Assembly: GCA_963931615.1 (NCBI GenBank)
Contig: OZ007032.1
Span: 2,108,001-2,172,000 of the forward strand
Direction of reading: 5' to 3'
Length of the DNA: 64,000 nt
Source of the DNA: Coprenecus sp902388455
GTDB lineage: Bacteria > Bacteroidota > Bacteroidia > Bacteroidales > UBA932
Positions 26,280 through 35,079 of this stretch are shown one piece after another. Below the pieces are notes generated by a model. That model did no database searches. It was not told the DNA's origin and saw only the letters and a list, made by a program, of their open reading frames with translations. Within the stretch, counting starts at the first letter, position 1. Every line of letters begins with the position of its first letter. A program made the translations under genes and the position numbers.

Positions 26280-26466
26280 ATGACACATATCAAAAGCGAG
26301 ACAGCCTACAAGGCTGCGATGGACAGAATCGAGGAACTTCTCGGAGTAAGCACATCCAGAGTCAGCGACTACCTCAACGGACGCTGCGAGCCGACACTGA
26401 AAGTCGCCCGTGAAATCAGCCGCAAGCTCAACATAGATGGATGCGGATATCGTCCTCGGAGTATAA
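26280..26466 (+). pseudogene. HigA-type antitoxin with internal deletion and frameshift
   Basis: The frame starts MTHIKSETAYKAAMDRIEELL, the usual N-terminus of Bacteroidota HigA antitoxins, then jumps directly into the C-terminal helix-turn-helix (GVSTSRVSDYLNGRCEPTLK, VAREISRKLNID). About 60 middle residues of the family are missing. After NID one extra G shifts the frame; reading one base on restores ADIVLGV and a stop at 26464-26466, the expected C-terminus. The gene is therefore broken twice. Confidence 0.75.
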
Positions 26467-26949
26467 ATCCTTGCCGCGCCTTCGCAGACTCCATTTCACT
26501 CGTCACCCGAGAAAAATACCCCTTCACAGTCTGTAATTGAATTGCAATCATACTTCTCTGACTATAAGAGAGTTTTGCTAATTATCACATTACAGATTCA
26601 ACGGTACTTCCATACGGCAGAATGCTGCAACCCCGCTCAGAGCATACTGTAGACCGGATGAAAAGGCAAACAGTGTCAGGCACTGCCTTCAGTCTGTTAT
26701 CCTCAACTCCGAGCAATAATCTGACAATCAATAACTTTACTCAATAAACGCTTTACAGACTCAAGAAAAATACCGCGAGTCTGTTAAAGCCGCAAATTAG
26801 ATAAATCGCTCATCTTCATAGATTTTACACACTTCAAACGAAAACAGACACCTCCGGTGCCTCTCCAAGTGGTCAGGCGCCGTCAGTAAGACAAGGAAGA
26901 CACACCGAAGAGATGCTTATTTTCTGCAAGGTTATTCCAGAGATTTTTG
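26467..26949. other. Gene-free stretch upstream of pgk
   Basis: No supported reading frame, RNA or repeat was seen apart from the pgk promoter at its end. Confidence 0.5.
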
Positions 26950-26957
26950 TAATTTTG
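26950..26957 (+). promoter_or_regulatory. -7 box for pgk
   Basis: TAATTTTG, an exact TAnnTTTG match 23 bp before the ATG. The same octamer with similar flanks precedes lldP. Confidence 0.6.
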
Positions 26958-26980
26958 CAGCCGGACTAATTCTAGGAATT

Positions 26981-28231
26981 ATGCAGAACATAGACTCTTA
27001 TGACTTTAATGGCAAGAAGGCCATTGTGAGAGTGGACTTCAACGTTCCTCTCGACGCAGACTTCAACATCACTGACGACACCCGTATCCGCGCCGCAATC
27101 CCCACCTTGAAAAAGGTACTGGCCGGCGGAGGTGCTCTCATCATAATGTCCCATCTCGGGAAGCCGAAGGGACCCGCTGAAAAATTTTCCCTCAAGCACA
27201 TCATCGGCCGCATCGAGGAGCTGCTCGGCACTAAGGTACAGTTCGCTCCCGACTGCATGAAGGCTGACGCTCAGGCCGCTGCTCTGAAGCCCGGCGAGGT
27301 GCTCCTGCTCGAGAACCTGCGTTTCTACGCAGAGGAGGAGGGCAAGCCCCGCGGACTGGCCGAGGACGCCACCGACGAGGAGAAGAAGGCCGCCAAGGCT
27401 GCCGTAAAGGAGAGCCAGAAAAAGTTCACCGAGCACTTAGCCTCATACGCTGACTGCTACATCAACGACGCATTCGGCACGGCTCACCGCGCCCACGCCT
27501 CCACAGCCCTCATCGCCAAATACTTCCCCAACGACAAGATGTTCGGCTACGTGATGGAAGGCGAGATCAAGGCGATTGACAAGGTCCTGGGCAATCCCCA
27601 GCGTCCCCTGACCGTCATCCTCGGCGGAGCCAAAGTCTCCTCCAAACTCGGAGTCATAGAGCACCTGCTCGATCTGGCCGACAACATGATCATCGGCGGC
27701 GGCATGGTCTACACCTTCATGAAAGCCCAGGGCGGCACCATCGGAACCTCCCTCGTAGAGGACGATCAGCTCCAGACAGCCCTCGACACCCTGGCCAAGG
27801 CCAAGGAGAAAGGCGTCAAACTGTACTTCTCCACAGAGGTTGTGGCTGCCGACGCCTTCGACAACAATGCGCACACCCAGATCTGCCCTTCGAACGCCAT
27901 TCCCGACGGATGGATGGGCATGGACGCCTCACCCAAGGCAGTTGCCGAATGGAAAGAGGTCCTGCTGAACTCCAAGACCATACTCTGGAACGGCCCCGTA
28001 GGCGTATTCGAAATGCCCAACTTCGCCCACGGCACCAACACCATTGCAGGGATTCTCGCTGAGGCTACGGCAAAAGGAGCGTTCACCCTCGTAGGCGGCG
28101 GCGACTCAGTGGCTGCAGTCACCCAGATGGGCTATGCTGACAAGGTAAGCTACGTGTCCACCGGCGGCGGTGCGATGCTGGAGTTCCTGGAGGGAAAGGA
28201 GCTGCCCGGCATCAAGGCAATTAGAGAATAA
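26981..28231 (+). CDS. pgk: Phosphoglycerate kinase
   Basis: 416 residues, normal length. It interconverts 1,3-bisphosphoglycerate plus ADP and 3-phosphoglycerate plus ATP in glycolysis. The signature VRVDFNVPLD is near the N-terminus; SHLGKPKG, ENLRFYAEEEG, FGTAHRAHAS, GGAKVSSKLGV, WNGPVGVFE and GGGDSVAAV follow in order. An Ala/Lys-rich insert (DATDEEKKAAKAAVKESQKK) after ENLRFYAEEEGKPRG is the usual Bacteroidales form. Own promoter upstream and a terminator downstream suggest single-gene transcription. Confidence 0.97.
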   Translation: MQNIDSYDFNGKKAIVRVDFNVPLDADFNITDDTRIRAAIPTLKKVLAGGGALIIMSHLGKPKGPAEKFSLKHIIGRIEELLGTKVQFAPDCMKADAQAAALKPGEVLLLENLRFYAEEEGKPRGLAEDATDEEKKAAKAAVKESQKKFTEHLASYADCYINDAFGTAHRAHASTALIAKYFPNDKMFGYVMEGEIKAIDKVLGNPQRPLTVILGGAKVSSKLGVIEHLLDLADNMIIGGGMVYTFMKAQGGTIGTSLVEDDQLQTALDTLAKAKEKGVKLYFSTEVVAADAFDNNAHTQICPSNAIPDGWMGMDASPKAVAEWKEVLLNSKTILWNGPVGVFEMPNFAHGTNTIAGILAEATAKGAFTLVGGGDSVAAVTQMGYADKVSYVSTGGGAMLEFLEGKELPGIKAIRE

Positions 28232-28269
28232 CGGCGGTCAGAACCATTCTGACACACCTCAACAACAGT

Positions 28270-28323
28270 ATGAGGCCGTGACTGGAGATACATGGAAATC
28301 CTTTGGTCACAGCCTCATTTTTG
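28270..28323 (+). terminator. Hairpin terminator or attenuator between pgk and the BASS transporter
   Basis: Arms TGAGGCCGTGAC and GTCACAGCCTCA (one mismatch) enclose a long loop and are followed by TTTTT, only 14 bp before the next ATG. A small hairpin GTCAGAA-CCA-TTCTGAC lies just upstream (28238-28254). Confidence 0.65.
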
Positions 28324-28336
28324 AAACAGACAGACG

Positions 28337-29311
28337 ATGAAAGAGCAACTGGAAAGCCTCAACTCCATTTCGATCAACTTCGGGGAGAACGGCATGATGA
28401 TAGTCAACATCCTGCTGGCTTTCATAATGTTCGGCGTGGCCCTCGGAATAAAGACGGAAACATTCAAGAACGTATTCCGCCATCCCAGGTCCATCATCAC
28501 CGGCATTCTCCTGCAGTGGGTCGGGCTGCCTGCAGTGACATTCCTTATCTGCCTGGCCCTGAACCATTGGATTACCCCGATGGTAGCTCTCGGCATGATA
28601 CTGGTAGCATCCTGCCCCGGCGGCAACATCTCCAATTTCATCTCCTCCCTCTCGAAGGGCAATGTAGAGCTTTCCGTGAGCATGACAGCCGTGACCACCG
28701 TATTTGCCCCGCTTATCACCCCCCTCAACTTCTACCTCTGGGGCACATTGTACTACCATGCCATAAGCGTTTCGGGCGACATACCCCGGCTGGTCATTCC
28801 TTTCCTCCCGATGTTGTGGCAGATACTGCTGCTCCTGGGCATCCCCATTGTCCTGGGAATGCTCTTCGCCCGGTATTTCCCCAACGCAACGAAGAAGATC
28901 ACCAAACCGGCGCAGACCCTTTCCATCCTCCTCTTCCTGGTAATGGTCGTCGCCTCTTTCTCGCAGAATTTCCAGCTGTTCATCGACAACATCATTTTCA
29001 TATTCTTCATCGTACTGGTGCATAACGCCGCCGCCTTCGCCACCGGGTATTTCGGGGGAATGGCCGGACGGCTGCCGCTCAAGGACCGCCGCTCCGTAAC
29101 CATCGAGGTCGGTATCCAGAACTCGGGACTGGGGCTGGTGCTGCTGTTCAACCCCGCTATCTTCCCTCCGGAGATATGGCACGGGCACTACGGCGGAATG
29201 CTCTTCGTCACAGCATGGTGGGGCATCTGGCACATCATCGCGGGACTCACCCTCGCCGCCATCTTCCGCAGGCATCCCCTTCCGGAGGACAATGTCAAGG
29301 CGGCAGCATAA
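28337..29311 (+). CDS. Bile acid:sodium symporter (BASS) family transporter
   Basis: 324 residues with about ten membrane helices. The two crossing-helix motifs of the BASS fold are visible: ASCPGGNISNFISSL near residue 95 and EVGIQNSGLGLVLL near residue 255. BASS proteins move organic anions such as bile acids, pantoate or pyruvate with sodium; substrate cannot be chosen here. It begins a set of three same-strand genes (acyltransferase 12 bp later, fluoride channel after that), and its ATG lies 14 bp past a hairpin with a T-run. Confidence 0.9.
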   Translation: MKEQLESLNSISINFGENGMMIVNILLAFIMFGVALGIKTETFKNVFRHPRSIITGILLQWVGLPAVTFLICLALNHWITPMVALGMILVASCPGGNISNFISSLSKGNVELSVSMTAVTTVFAPLITPLNFYLWGTLYYHAISVSGDIPRLVIPFLPMLWQILLLLGIPIVLGMLFARYFPNATKKITKPAQTLSILLFLVMVVASFSQNFQLFIDNIIFIFFIVLVHNAAAFATGYFGGMAGRLPLKDRRSVTIEVGIQNSGLGLVLLFNPAIFPPEIWHGHYGGMLFVTAWWGIWHIIAGLTLAAIFRRHPLPEDNVKAAA

Positions 29312-29323
29312 TTTTCAAGGACA

Positions 29324-30685
29324 ATGAGTAAGAAGGAAAACAGGAAAATACAGGACTTCGACGGGCTCTACGCCTTTCTGCGGCATTACGTGGATTTCAT
29401 GCTGCGGATGGCGTACCGCAGGATAAAATACGTCGGGCTGGAGAAGGTCCCCGCCGACGGGGCCGTCATCTACGCCCCCAACCACACCAACGCCCTGATG
29501 GACGCGCTGGTCATCCTGGCCATGGACCGCAAGCAGAAGGTCTTCGTGGCCAGGGCCGACATCTTCAGGAACCCCAAGGTCGCCAAGATCCTCCGCTTCC
29601 TGAAGATCATGCCCATCATGCGCATCCGCGACGGCATGGACGAGGTGCGCAAGAACACCGAGATCATCCACAAGAGCGTGGATGTCCTCCTGGACAAGGT
29701 GCCCTTCTGCATCCTGCCCGAGGGCCGGCACCAGGCCAAGCACTCCCTGCTGCCTCTGTCCAAGGGCATCTTCCGCATTGCCCTGGAGGCCGAGGAACTC
29801 ATGGACGGCCGCCTGCCCCTGTACATCGTGCCGGTCGGCCTGGAGTACGGCAACTTCTTCCGCTTCCGCTCCACCGTCCTGGTCCAGATAGGCGACCCCA
29901 TCAACGTCAGCGAATACCTCCGGGAGCACGCCGGCCTCACTCAGCCCGAGGTGATGAACCTGATGAAGGACGACCTTACCGAGCGCATGAAGGAGGTAAT
30001 CCTCTACATCCCCGACGACGAATACTACGATGCCACCCTCGACACCTGTGCCGCCGTCATCAACCGGCAGGTGGATGCCTGGAGGAAGGAGCATCCGCGG
30101 GAGCGCCGCCACGCCCTTACCACCCGTTTCGCCGCCAACAAGATGACCCTCGGGCAGATAGCCGCGCTAAGGGCCTCCGAGCCGGAACGCGCCGCACAGC
30201 TGCTCGGCCTCGCCGCCGACATCCACCACGAGCGGGAGGCACGCGGCATCTCCCTCGGCTCCGTCGTCAAGAAGCACCCCTTCTGGTCCAGACTCTTGCA
30301 GCTGCTGGTGCTCATTGTCACCCTACCCTACACCATCCCCGCAGGAGTGCTGACCCTCCCGGTCACCGGCCTGGCCGCCTTCCTCTTCTCGAAGATGAAG
30401 GACCGCGCCTTCTACAACTCCATCCGCTTCGTGGTCACTCTCGTGCTCTGGCCCCTGCTGCTGATTATCTACGCAGTAGTACTCTACTGCACCCTGCCGT
30501 GGGAATGGGCCCTGGCCGCCTCCATTGCCCTGGTGCCCGCCACCGTCCTCACCCATGAAGCCTGGCGCCTGCTCCGCCTGGCAGTATCCGACCTGCGGCT
30601 GCTCTGCGCCCCGAAGCTCCGCCGCTCCATCCGGGACCTGCGGAGGCAGTTCTCGGATCTTCTGCATGAACAGACACCTAAATAG
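29324..30685 (+). CDS. PlsC-type glycerolipid acyltransferase with C-terminal membrane domain
   Basis: 453 residues. Residues 40-230 form a 1-acylglycerol-3-phosphate acyltransferase domain with NHTNALMD (His54, Asp60; the spacing is HX5D rather than the classical HX4D) and the LPEGRHQ block (PEG motif). Residues about 320-410 hold two or three hydrophobic helices (LLQLLVLIVTLPYTIPAGV, VVTLVLWPLLLIIYAVVL) and the C-terminus is basic. It probably acylates lysophosphatidate or a related lipid at the inner membrane. It lies between the BASS transporter and the fluoride channel with gaps of 12 and 16 bp. Confidence 0.85.
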   Translation: MSKKENRKIQDFDGLYAFLRHYVDFMLRMAYRRIKYVGLEKVPADGAVIYAPNHTNALMDALVILAMDRKQKVFVARADIFRNPKVAKILRFLKIMPIMRIRDGMDEVRKNTEIIHKSVDVLLDKVPFCILPEGRHQAKHSLLPLSKGIFRIALEAEELMDGRLPLYIVPVGLEYGNFFRFRSTVLVQIGDPINVSEYLREHAGLTQPEVMNLMKDDLTERMKEVILYIPDDEYYDATLDTCAAVINRQVDAWRKEHPRERRHALTTRFAANKMTLGQIAALRASEPERAAQLLGLAADIHHEREARGISLGSVVKKHPFWSRLLQLLVLIVTLPYTIPAGVLTLPVTGLAAFLFSKMKDRAFYNSIRFVVTLVLWPLLLIIYAVVLYCTLPWEWALAASIALVPATVLTHEAWRLLRLAVSDLRLLCAPKLRRSIRDLRRQFSDLLHEQTPK

Positions 30686-30701
30686 ACCTGCACACTCCCG
30701 C

Positions 30702-31079
30702 ATGATCCGCTCAATACTGCTCGTAGGACTCGGAGGCTGCATCGGCAGCATACTCCGATATCTTGTCTCGACAGTCATTCCATGGGACAAGAGCGGCTTC
30801 CCCACAGCCACATTCATAGTCAACATCGCGGGATGCCTGCTGATAGGCCTGGTCTACGGCCTGCTTTCCAAGTATTCCGCCGGACAGTCCAACAGCCTGT
30901 ACCTGCTGCTCACCACCGGATTCTGCGGAGGATTCACCACATTCTCGACATTCTCCAACGAAGCCGTAACAATGCTCCAGAGCGGCAATTCCACAGGCGG
31001 CCTGCTCTACATCACCGGCAGCCTGGTTCTCGGGCTGTCCGCCACACTGGGAGGGTATGCCCTTGCGCGGCTGCTGTAG
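30702..31079 (+). CDS. crcB: Fluoride channel CrcB/Fluc
   Basis: 125 residues with four membrane helices. Family motifs are clear: GGCIGSILRY near the N-terminus, TFIVNIAGCLLIG (pore Asn), and GFCGGFTTFSTFS (Phe box and sodium-site region). It forms an antiparallel dimer that exports fluoride. The start at ATG 30702 is chosen because the open frame further upstream runs through the acyltransferase gene and encodes nothing like CrcB. No fluoride riboswitch was seen in the 16 bp gap; expression is presumably from the upstream operon promoter. Confidence 0.93.
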   Translation: MIRSILLVGLGGCIGSILRYLVSTVIPWDKSGFPTATFIVNIAGCLLIGLVYGLLSKYSAGQSNSLYLLLTTGFCGGFTTFSTFSNEAVTMLQSGNSTGGLLYITGSLVLGLSATLGGYALARLL

Positions 31080-31149
31080 GATTGGTTTCCGGTATAGATG
31101 ATTTACTGCAGAGATTTGCCGCAGTGATTATGACATGATGCAGCACCCG

Positions 31150-31443
31150 TTATTGTGTCAACAGTTTCTTTCCTCTGTCTGTAAGGCGGTATTTCTGTCG
31201 CGGATGTTTCGGCTTGTCAGGATAGAGAGGCTCCACCAATCCAGTTTCCATTGAAGGGTTAAGGTAATTTTCCAAGAAATTCTCCCTGTTTTTCAGTCCT
31301 ATCATTTCTTTCAGCGAACAGGTCCGTTCCCCCATCATTTCAATGAGCCGGACAATGCTTGTCGAGTACTTGGGTGGTACTTGGCCGGTCTTGCCCCTCA
31401 ACACACCTCGTATGTTGAGGCATGAGCCTTTATGGACAACCAA
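31150..31443 (-). pseudogene. C-terminal winged-helix fragment of a larger ATP-binding/Fic-type regulator
   Basis: 97 codons, with a TTG as the only possible start and a stop just upstream. The sequence VPPKYSTSIVRLIEMMGERT, then LKEMIGLKNRENFLENYLNP, then YPDKPKHPRQKYRLTDRGKK is the C-terminal winged-helix found at the end of AlbA_2 ATP-binding or Fic-type proteins in Bacteroidota. The catalytic part is absent, so this is a truncated remnant. The parent family assignment is from memory of the motif and is moderate at best. Confidence 0.5.
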
Positions 31444-31976
31444 AACCGCAACTCAACGGATAATCCGCCGCAGGGATTTGCTGACCCCGGACTTGAAACT
31501 CCACAACAATACCTCCTCTGCAATATCTCCCGACGGACGACGCCCATTCCCGGAAGCCGGAATCAGGTATGCGCGTACCGCTTACAGCCACTACGGCAAG
31601 TCCAGCAACCATTGCCAAACGCATCTTACTGATTACAAGACGAATGCAGATTCTCCATTCTGCTGGACCCCTCACTTTTTGCCACAAAACCGTCATTTTA
31701 CCCCAAGTCCAGCACGCCACCCCTCTATAATTCACTGAATATCAAGGACATTTTTACACTTTTACTGCTGGACCAAAGGTATCTCCATCTGAACACAAGC
31801 AAGGACTAAAACTCCTCATCGGCAACACCGCACCAATCCTTACCTGCGCAGATATTCCCAATCAAAACGCGATATTACAATTTGATTAAAATCCCCATAT
31901 CGCTGTTGCAATTTACATTTTTTTCTTTTTTTTTGCATAAGATTTAAATTTTAAACACAAGACGCACACACCTATC
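31444..31976. other. Gene-free stretch
   Basis: No convincing frame. Composition becomes AT-rich with a T-run just before the lipoprotein at 31977; no exact promoter box was found. Confidence 0.45.
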
Positions 31977-32408
31977 ATGAAAAACATTCTCAAACTTTCA
32001 ATGGCGGCAAGTCTGCTGCTGCTTGTCTGCTCCTGCTCGAAGCGGGAGGAAATGATTATAGCCTCCGAGCTGAGACTGCCGGAAATGTTCTCGGACTGGG
32101 AGATGCCGATGTACCTGTACAAGACTTCCTATAGCCAGGAGAACTGGGACTGGCTGATACGCAAGGGGGCGATAGAAGGTTTCGAGCACGAATACGGATA
32201 CGAGTACCGCATCATCGCCAAATATCACAAAGGACGCAAACCGGGCAAGGATGAGATCATAGACAATCCTACCGACTACTATGTGCTGATAAAGGTTCTC
32301 AGCAAGGAGAAGAAGCACTCCGAGAATCTGCCGGGCAAGAGGAGTCCGTATCTCGATTACGGGGGAGAGAACGAAAACGGAGAGGCAGAGACCGGACCGG
32401 AAATGTAA
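31977..32408 (+). CDS. Small lipoprotein, DUF4377-like
   Basis: 143 residues. Signal peptide with lipobox LLVCSC (Cys about 19-21). The mature part contains NWDWLIRKGAIEGFEHEYGY, followed by EYRIIAKYHKGR and YYVLIKVLSKEKK, which matches the DUF4377 pattern (W..f...IeGF.yepGyeY.l followed by LikvlsK). The domain is found in heat-shock HslJ-like lipoproteins; function unknown. The C-terminus is Glu/Gly-rich. It stands alone, followed by a low-complexity stretch. Confidence 0.65.
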   Translation: MKNILKLSMAASLLLLVCSCSKREEMIIASELRLPEMFSDWEMPMYLYKTSYSQENWDWLIRKGAIEGFEHEYGYEYRIIAKYHKGRKPGKDEIIDNPTDYYVLIKVLSKEKKHSENLPGKRSPYLDYGGENENGEAETGPEM

Positions 32409-32429
32409 CCGGGAAGGGAACACGGCTGG

Positions 32430-32580
32430 GAACCTGGTACTGGCACTGGCTCCGACTCTGACATGTACTGGTACCTACAATGACACTAGCATCGACACTG
32501 ATGCCGGTACAGACATCGACACTGACAGCGGTAGCGGGACTTATTCCGGCATTGAAACCGGCACCGGCTTAGGGTCCGTC
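32430..32580 (+). repeat. Degenerate low-complexity tract
   Basis: Irregular repeats of ACTGGC, GACACT and ACCGGC. One frame reads as a Thr/Asp/Gly/Ser-rich peptide (for example DTDAGTDIDTDSGSGTYSG) but without a start or conserved context. It ends exactly where a palindromic repeat begins. Confidence 0.5.
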
Positions 32581-32620
32581 CCACAACGGCACCGAATCAC
32601 GGGAAACGCTGCCGTTGTGT
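32581..32620 (+). repeat. Solitary copy of the 40-bp REP-like palindrome (locus A)
   Basis: Arms CCACAACGGCA and TGCCGTTGTG with a loop containing GGGAAACGC. It belongs to the same family as the arrays at 37-41 kb, 55 kb and 60 kb, and lies 35 bp upstream of the lldP -7 box. Confidence 0.8.
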
Positions 32621-32654
32621 GGATAAAGTCCTCATGCAGTTTTAAGAATTTTTG

Positions 32655-32662
32655 TAATTTTG
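32655..32662 (+). promoter_or_regulatory. -7 box for lldP-lutABC
   Basis: TAATTTTG, an exact TAnnTTTG match, 25 bp before the lldP ATG; a TTTT run about 17 bp upstream may serve as -33. Confidence 0.6.
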
Positions 32663-32687
32663 CGCCCGAACCACTATATGTGTCGCC

Positions 32688-34301
32688 ATGGACGTTTTAC
32701 TTGCTCTTCTGCCCATCCTGACACTGATTGTACTGATGGGCGTGTTCAAGGTTCCGGGAGACCGGAGCAGTTTGATAACACTGATTGTCACCATCGTCAT
32801 AGCGGTATGGTATTTCGGCCAGCCGCTGCAGCAGACGGGACTGTCGTTTTTCTACGGTACCCTCAAGGCACTGGTGCCCATACTGCTGATCATCCTTATG
32901 GCCATCTACAGCTACAACGTACTCCTGCACACCGGGAAGATTGAGGTGCTCAAGGCCCAGTTCTCATCCATCTCCTCCAACAAATGCATCCAGGTGCTGC
33001 TCATCACCTGGGGATTCGGGGGACTGCTGGAGGGTATGGCCGGATTCGGTACGGCCGTGGCCATACCGGCGGCGATTCTCATCAGCCTCGGGTTCAAGCC
33101 GGTCTTCTCCGCACTGGTCAGCCTCATCGCCAACAGCGTGCCCACGGCTTTCGGGGCGGTCGGAGTGCCGGTCATCGTCCTGGCGCAGGAGACCTCGCTG
33201 GATGTGATGAAAGTGGCTCCGGCAGTTGTAGCCCAGCTGGCCGTAACCATGATATTGGTACCGATAGTCATTGCCCAGCTGACTGTACCGGGGAAGAAGG
33301 CCCTGCCCCGCAACATCCTCATCGGCACGGTCATCGGAGCAGTCTCCTTAGCCGTCCAATACCTTGCGGCCAGATATATCGGACCGGAGACCCCGGCCAT
33401 TCTCGGCTCCGCCGCAGCCATCGCTGTCATCATCCTGCTGGGCCGCATCCTGGACCGCCGCACGCGCACGGCAAGTGAAAAGATAGAGAACATTGACGAA
33501 GCTCACACCAGAACGGCAAACGAAGACATAGCACACTCCACAGCCCAGAACACAGAGCATGACAATTCCAGAACAACCGCAACGCTTTCTACCCGCAGAC
33601 ACAGCACAAAGGAAATCCTCCAGGCCTGGGCCGTCTACGCCCTGATCATGCTGCTCATACTGCTGACCAGCCCCCTGCTGCCCCTCAAGGATATCCTGGC
33701 TCCCGTTGCCGAAACATACATCGGCTTCAACATCGGCGGAGAAACCCGCACATGGTCCGTACAATGGCTCATCCAGGGCGGACTCCTGCTGTTCATCGGC
33801 TCATTTGCCGGCGGACTGCTGCAGGGAGGCAAGGCCGGAGGACTGCTCAGGCTGCTGTGGAAATCCACCGTACAGCTCAAAAAGACATTCATCACGGTCA
33901 TCTGCCTCGTGGGCTTCTCCTCAATCATGGAGACCTCGGGCATGATCAATACCCTCGCCGTCGCACTGGCCACGGCCACAGGAGCACTCTATCCCCTGTT
34001 CGCCCCCGCCATCGGAGCCATCGGAACATTCCTCACCGGCAGCGACACCTCGGCCAACATCCTTTTCGGCAAGCTGCAGGCCGGCGTGGCGGAACACATA
34101 GGCGCGGATCCCGTATGGATCTCGGCATCCAATACCGCCGGAGCCACCGGAGGCAAGATCATCTCCCCGCAGAGCATTGCCATTGCCACCTCTGCCTGCG
34201 GACAGCAGGGACAGGAAGGCAGAATCCTCAAGGCAGCCCTGCTCTACGCCCTCGGCTACGTGGTCATAACCGGCATTATCGTATACATTTTCGCATATTG
34301 A
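32688..34301 (+). CDS. lldP: L-lactate permease
   Basis: 537 residues with about 13-14 membrane helices. LctP/LldP family features: LLEGMAGFGTAVAIPAAILI, SLIANSVPTAFGAVGVPV, and the C-terminal SDTSANILFGKLQ followed by SASNTAGATGGKIISPQSIA. It imports lactate or glycolate with protons. A hydrophilic Thr/Asn/Arg-rich cytoplasmic loop (about residues 258-305) is longer than usual. It is the first gene of lldP-lutA-lutB-lutC, with 26 bp to lutA. Confidence 0.95.
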   Translation: MDVLLALLPILTLIVLMGVFKVPGDRSSLITLIVTIVIAVWYFGQPLQQTGLSFFYGTLKALVPILLIILMAIYSYNVLLHTGKIEVLKAQFSSISSNKCIQVLLITWGFGGLLEGMAGFGTAVAIPAAILISLGFKPVFSALVSLIANSVPTAFGAVGVPVIVLAQETSLDVMKVAPAVVAQLAVTMILVPIVIAQLTVPGKKALPRNILIGTVIGAVSLAVQYLAARYIGPETPAILGSAAAIAVIILLGRILDRRTRTASEKIENIDEAHTRTANEDIAHSTAQNTEHDNSRTTATLSTRRHSTKEILQAWAVYALIMLLILLTSPLLPLKDILAPVAETYIGFNIGGETRTWSVQWLIQGGLLLFIGSFAGGLLQGGKAGGLLRLLWKSTVQLKKTFITVICLVGFSSIMETSGMINTLAVALATATGALYPLFAPAIGAIGTFLTGSDTSANILFGKLQAGVAEHIGADPVWISASNTAGATGGKIISPQSIAIATSACGQQGQEGRILKAALLYALGYVVITGIIVYIFAY

Positions 34302-34327
34302 AAACAGACACATAACAGCATCTTATT

Positions 34328-35068
34328 ATGAAAATAGGACTTTTCATTCCCTGCTTTGTCAATGCCGTCTACCCTCAGGTGGGCACAGCCTCCTTCAAGC
34401 TGCTGCGCTCGCTCGGAGTGGACGTGGACTACCCGCTCGGACAGACCTGCTGCGGCCAGCCCATGGCCAACGGCGGCTTTGAGAAGGACTCGGCCCCGCT
34501 GGCCCGCAACATGGAGAAACTTTTCAAGGACTACGACTACGTGGTGGGCCCTTCCGGCAGCTGCGTGGCCTTCGTCAAGGAACATTACCCCGAAATTCTG
34601 CACAAAGAGGCGCACGAGTGCCTCAGCAGCCGGATATACGAGATATGCGAGTTCATCCATGACGTGGTGCGGCCTACGGAACTGCCCCGCGCGCATTTTC
34701 CCCACAAGGTCAGCATCCACAACAGCTGCCACGGACAGAGACTGCTCGGACTGGCCTCCCCCTCTGAGCTGAACATTCCCCATTATTCCAAACTCAGGGA
34801 TCTGCTTTCCCTCGTGAAGGGCATAGAGGTCATGGAGCCTTCCCGGGTCGATGAGTGCTGCGGCTTCGGAGGCATGTTCTCCATAGAAGAGCCGGCCGTA
34901 TCCGCATGCATGGGCGCCGACAAGGTCCGCGACCACATGTCCACCGGGGCAGAATACATCACCGGAGCCGACTCCTCCTGCCTGATGCACATGGAGGGTA
35001 TTATCCAGAGACAGAAACTGCCCGTCAAGACTATTCACATAGTCGAGATTTTAGCATCAAACCTTTAA
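34328..35068 (+). CDS. lutA: Lactate utilisation protein A, CCG-domain Fe-S subunit
   Basis: 246 residues. Two cysteine-rich CCG domains are present: TCCGQP (Cys41-Cys42) with GSC, and SCHGQR with DECCGFGG and SSCLMH. In the LutABC complex this subunit helps oxidise L-lactate to pyruvate through iron-sulfur centres. It is cytoplasmic, lies 26 bp after lldP and is followed 11 bp later by lutB. Confidence 0.95.
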   Translation: MKIGLFIPCFVNAVYPQVGTASFKLLRSLGVDVDYPLGQTCCGQPMANGGFEKDSAPLARNMEKLFKDYDYVVGPSGSCVAFVKEHYPEILHKEAHECLSSRIYEICEFIHDVVRPTELPRAHFPHKVSIHNSCHGQRLLGLASPSELNIPHYSKLRDLLSLVKGIEVMEPSRVDECCGFGGMFSIEEPAVSACMGADKVRDHMSTGAEYITGADSSCLMHMEGIIQRQKLPVKTIHIVEILASNL

Positions 35069-35079
35069 CATCCGATCTT

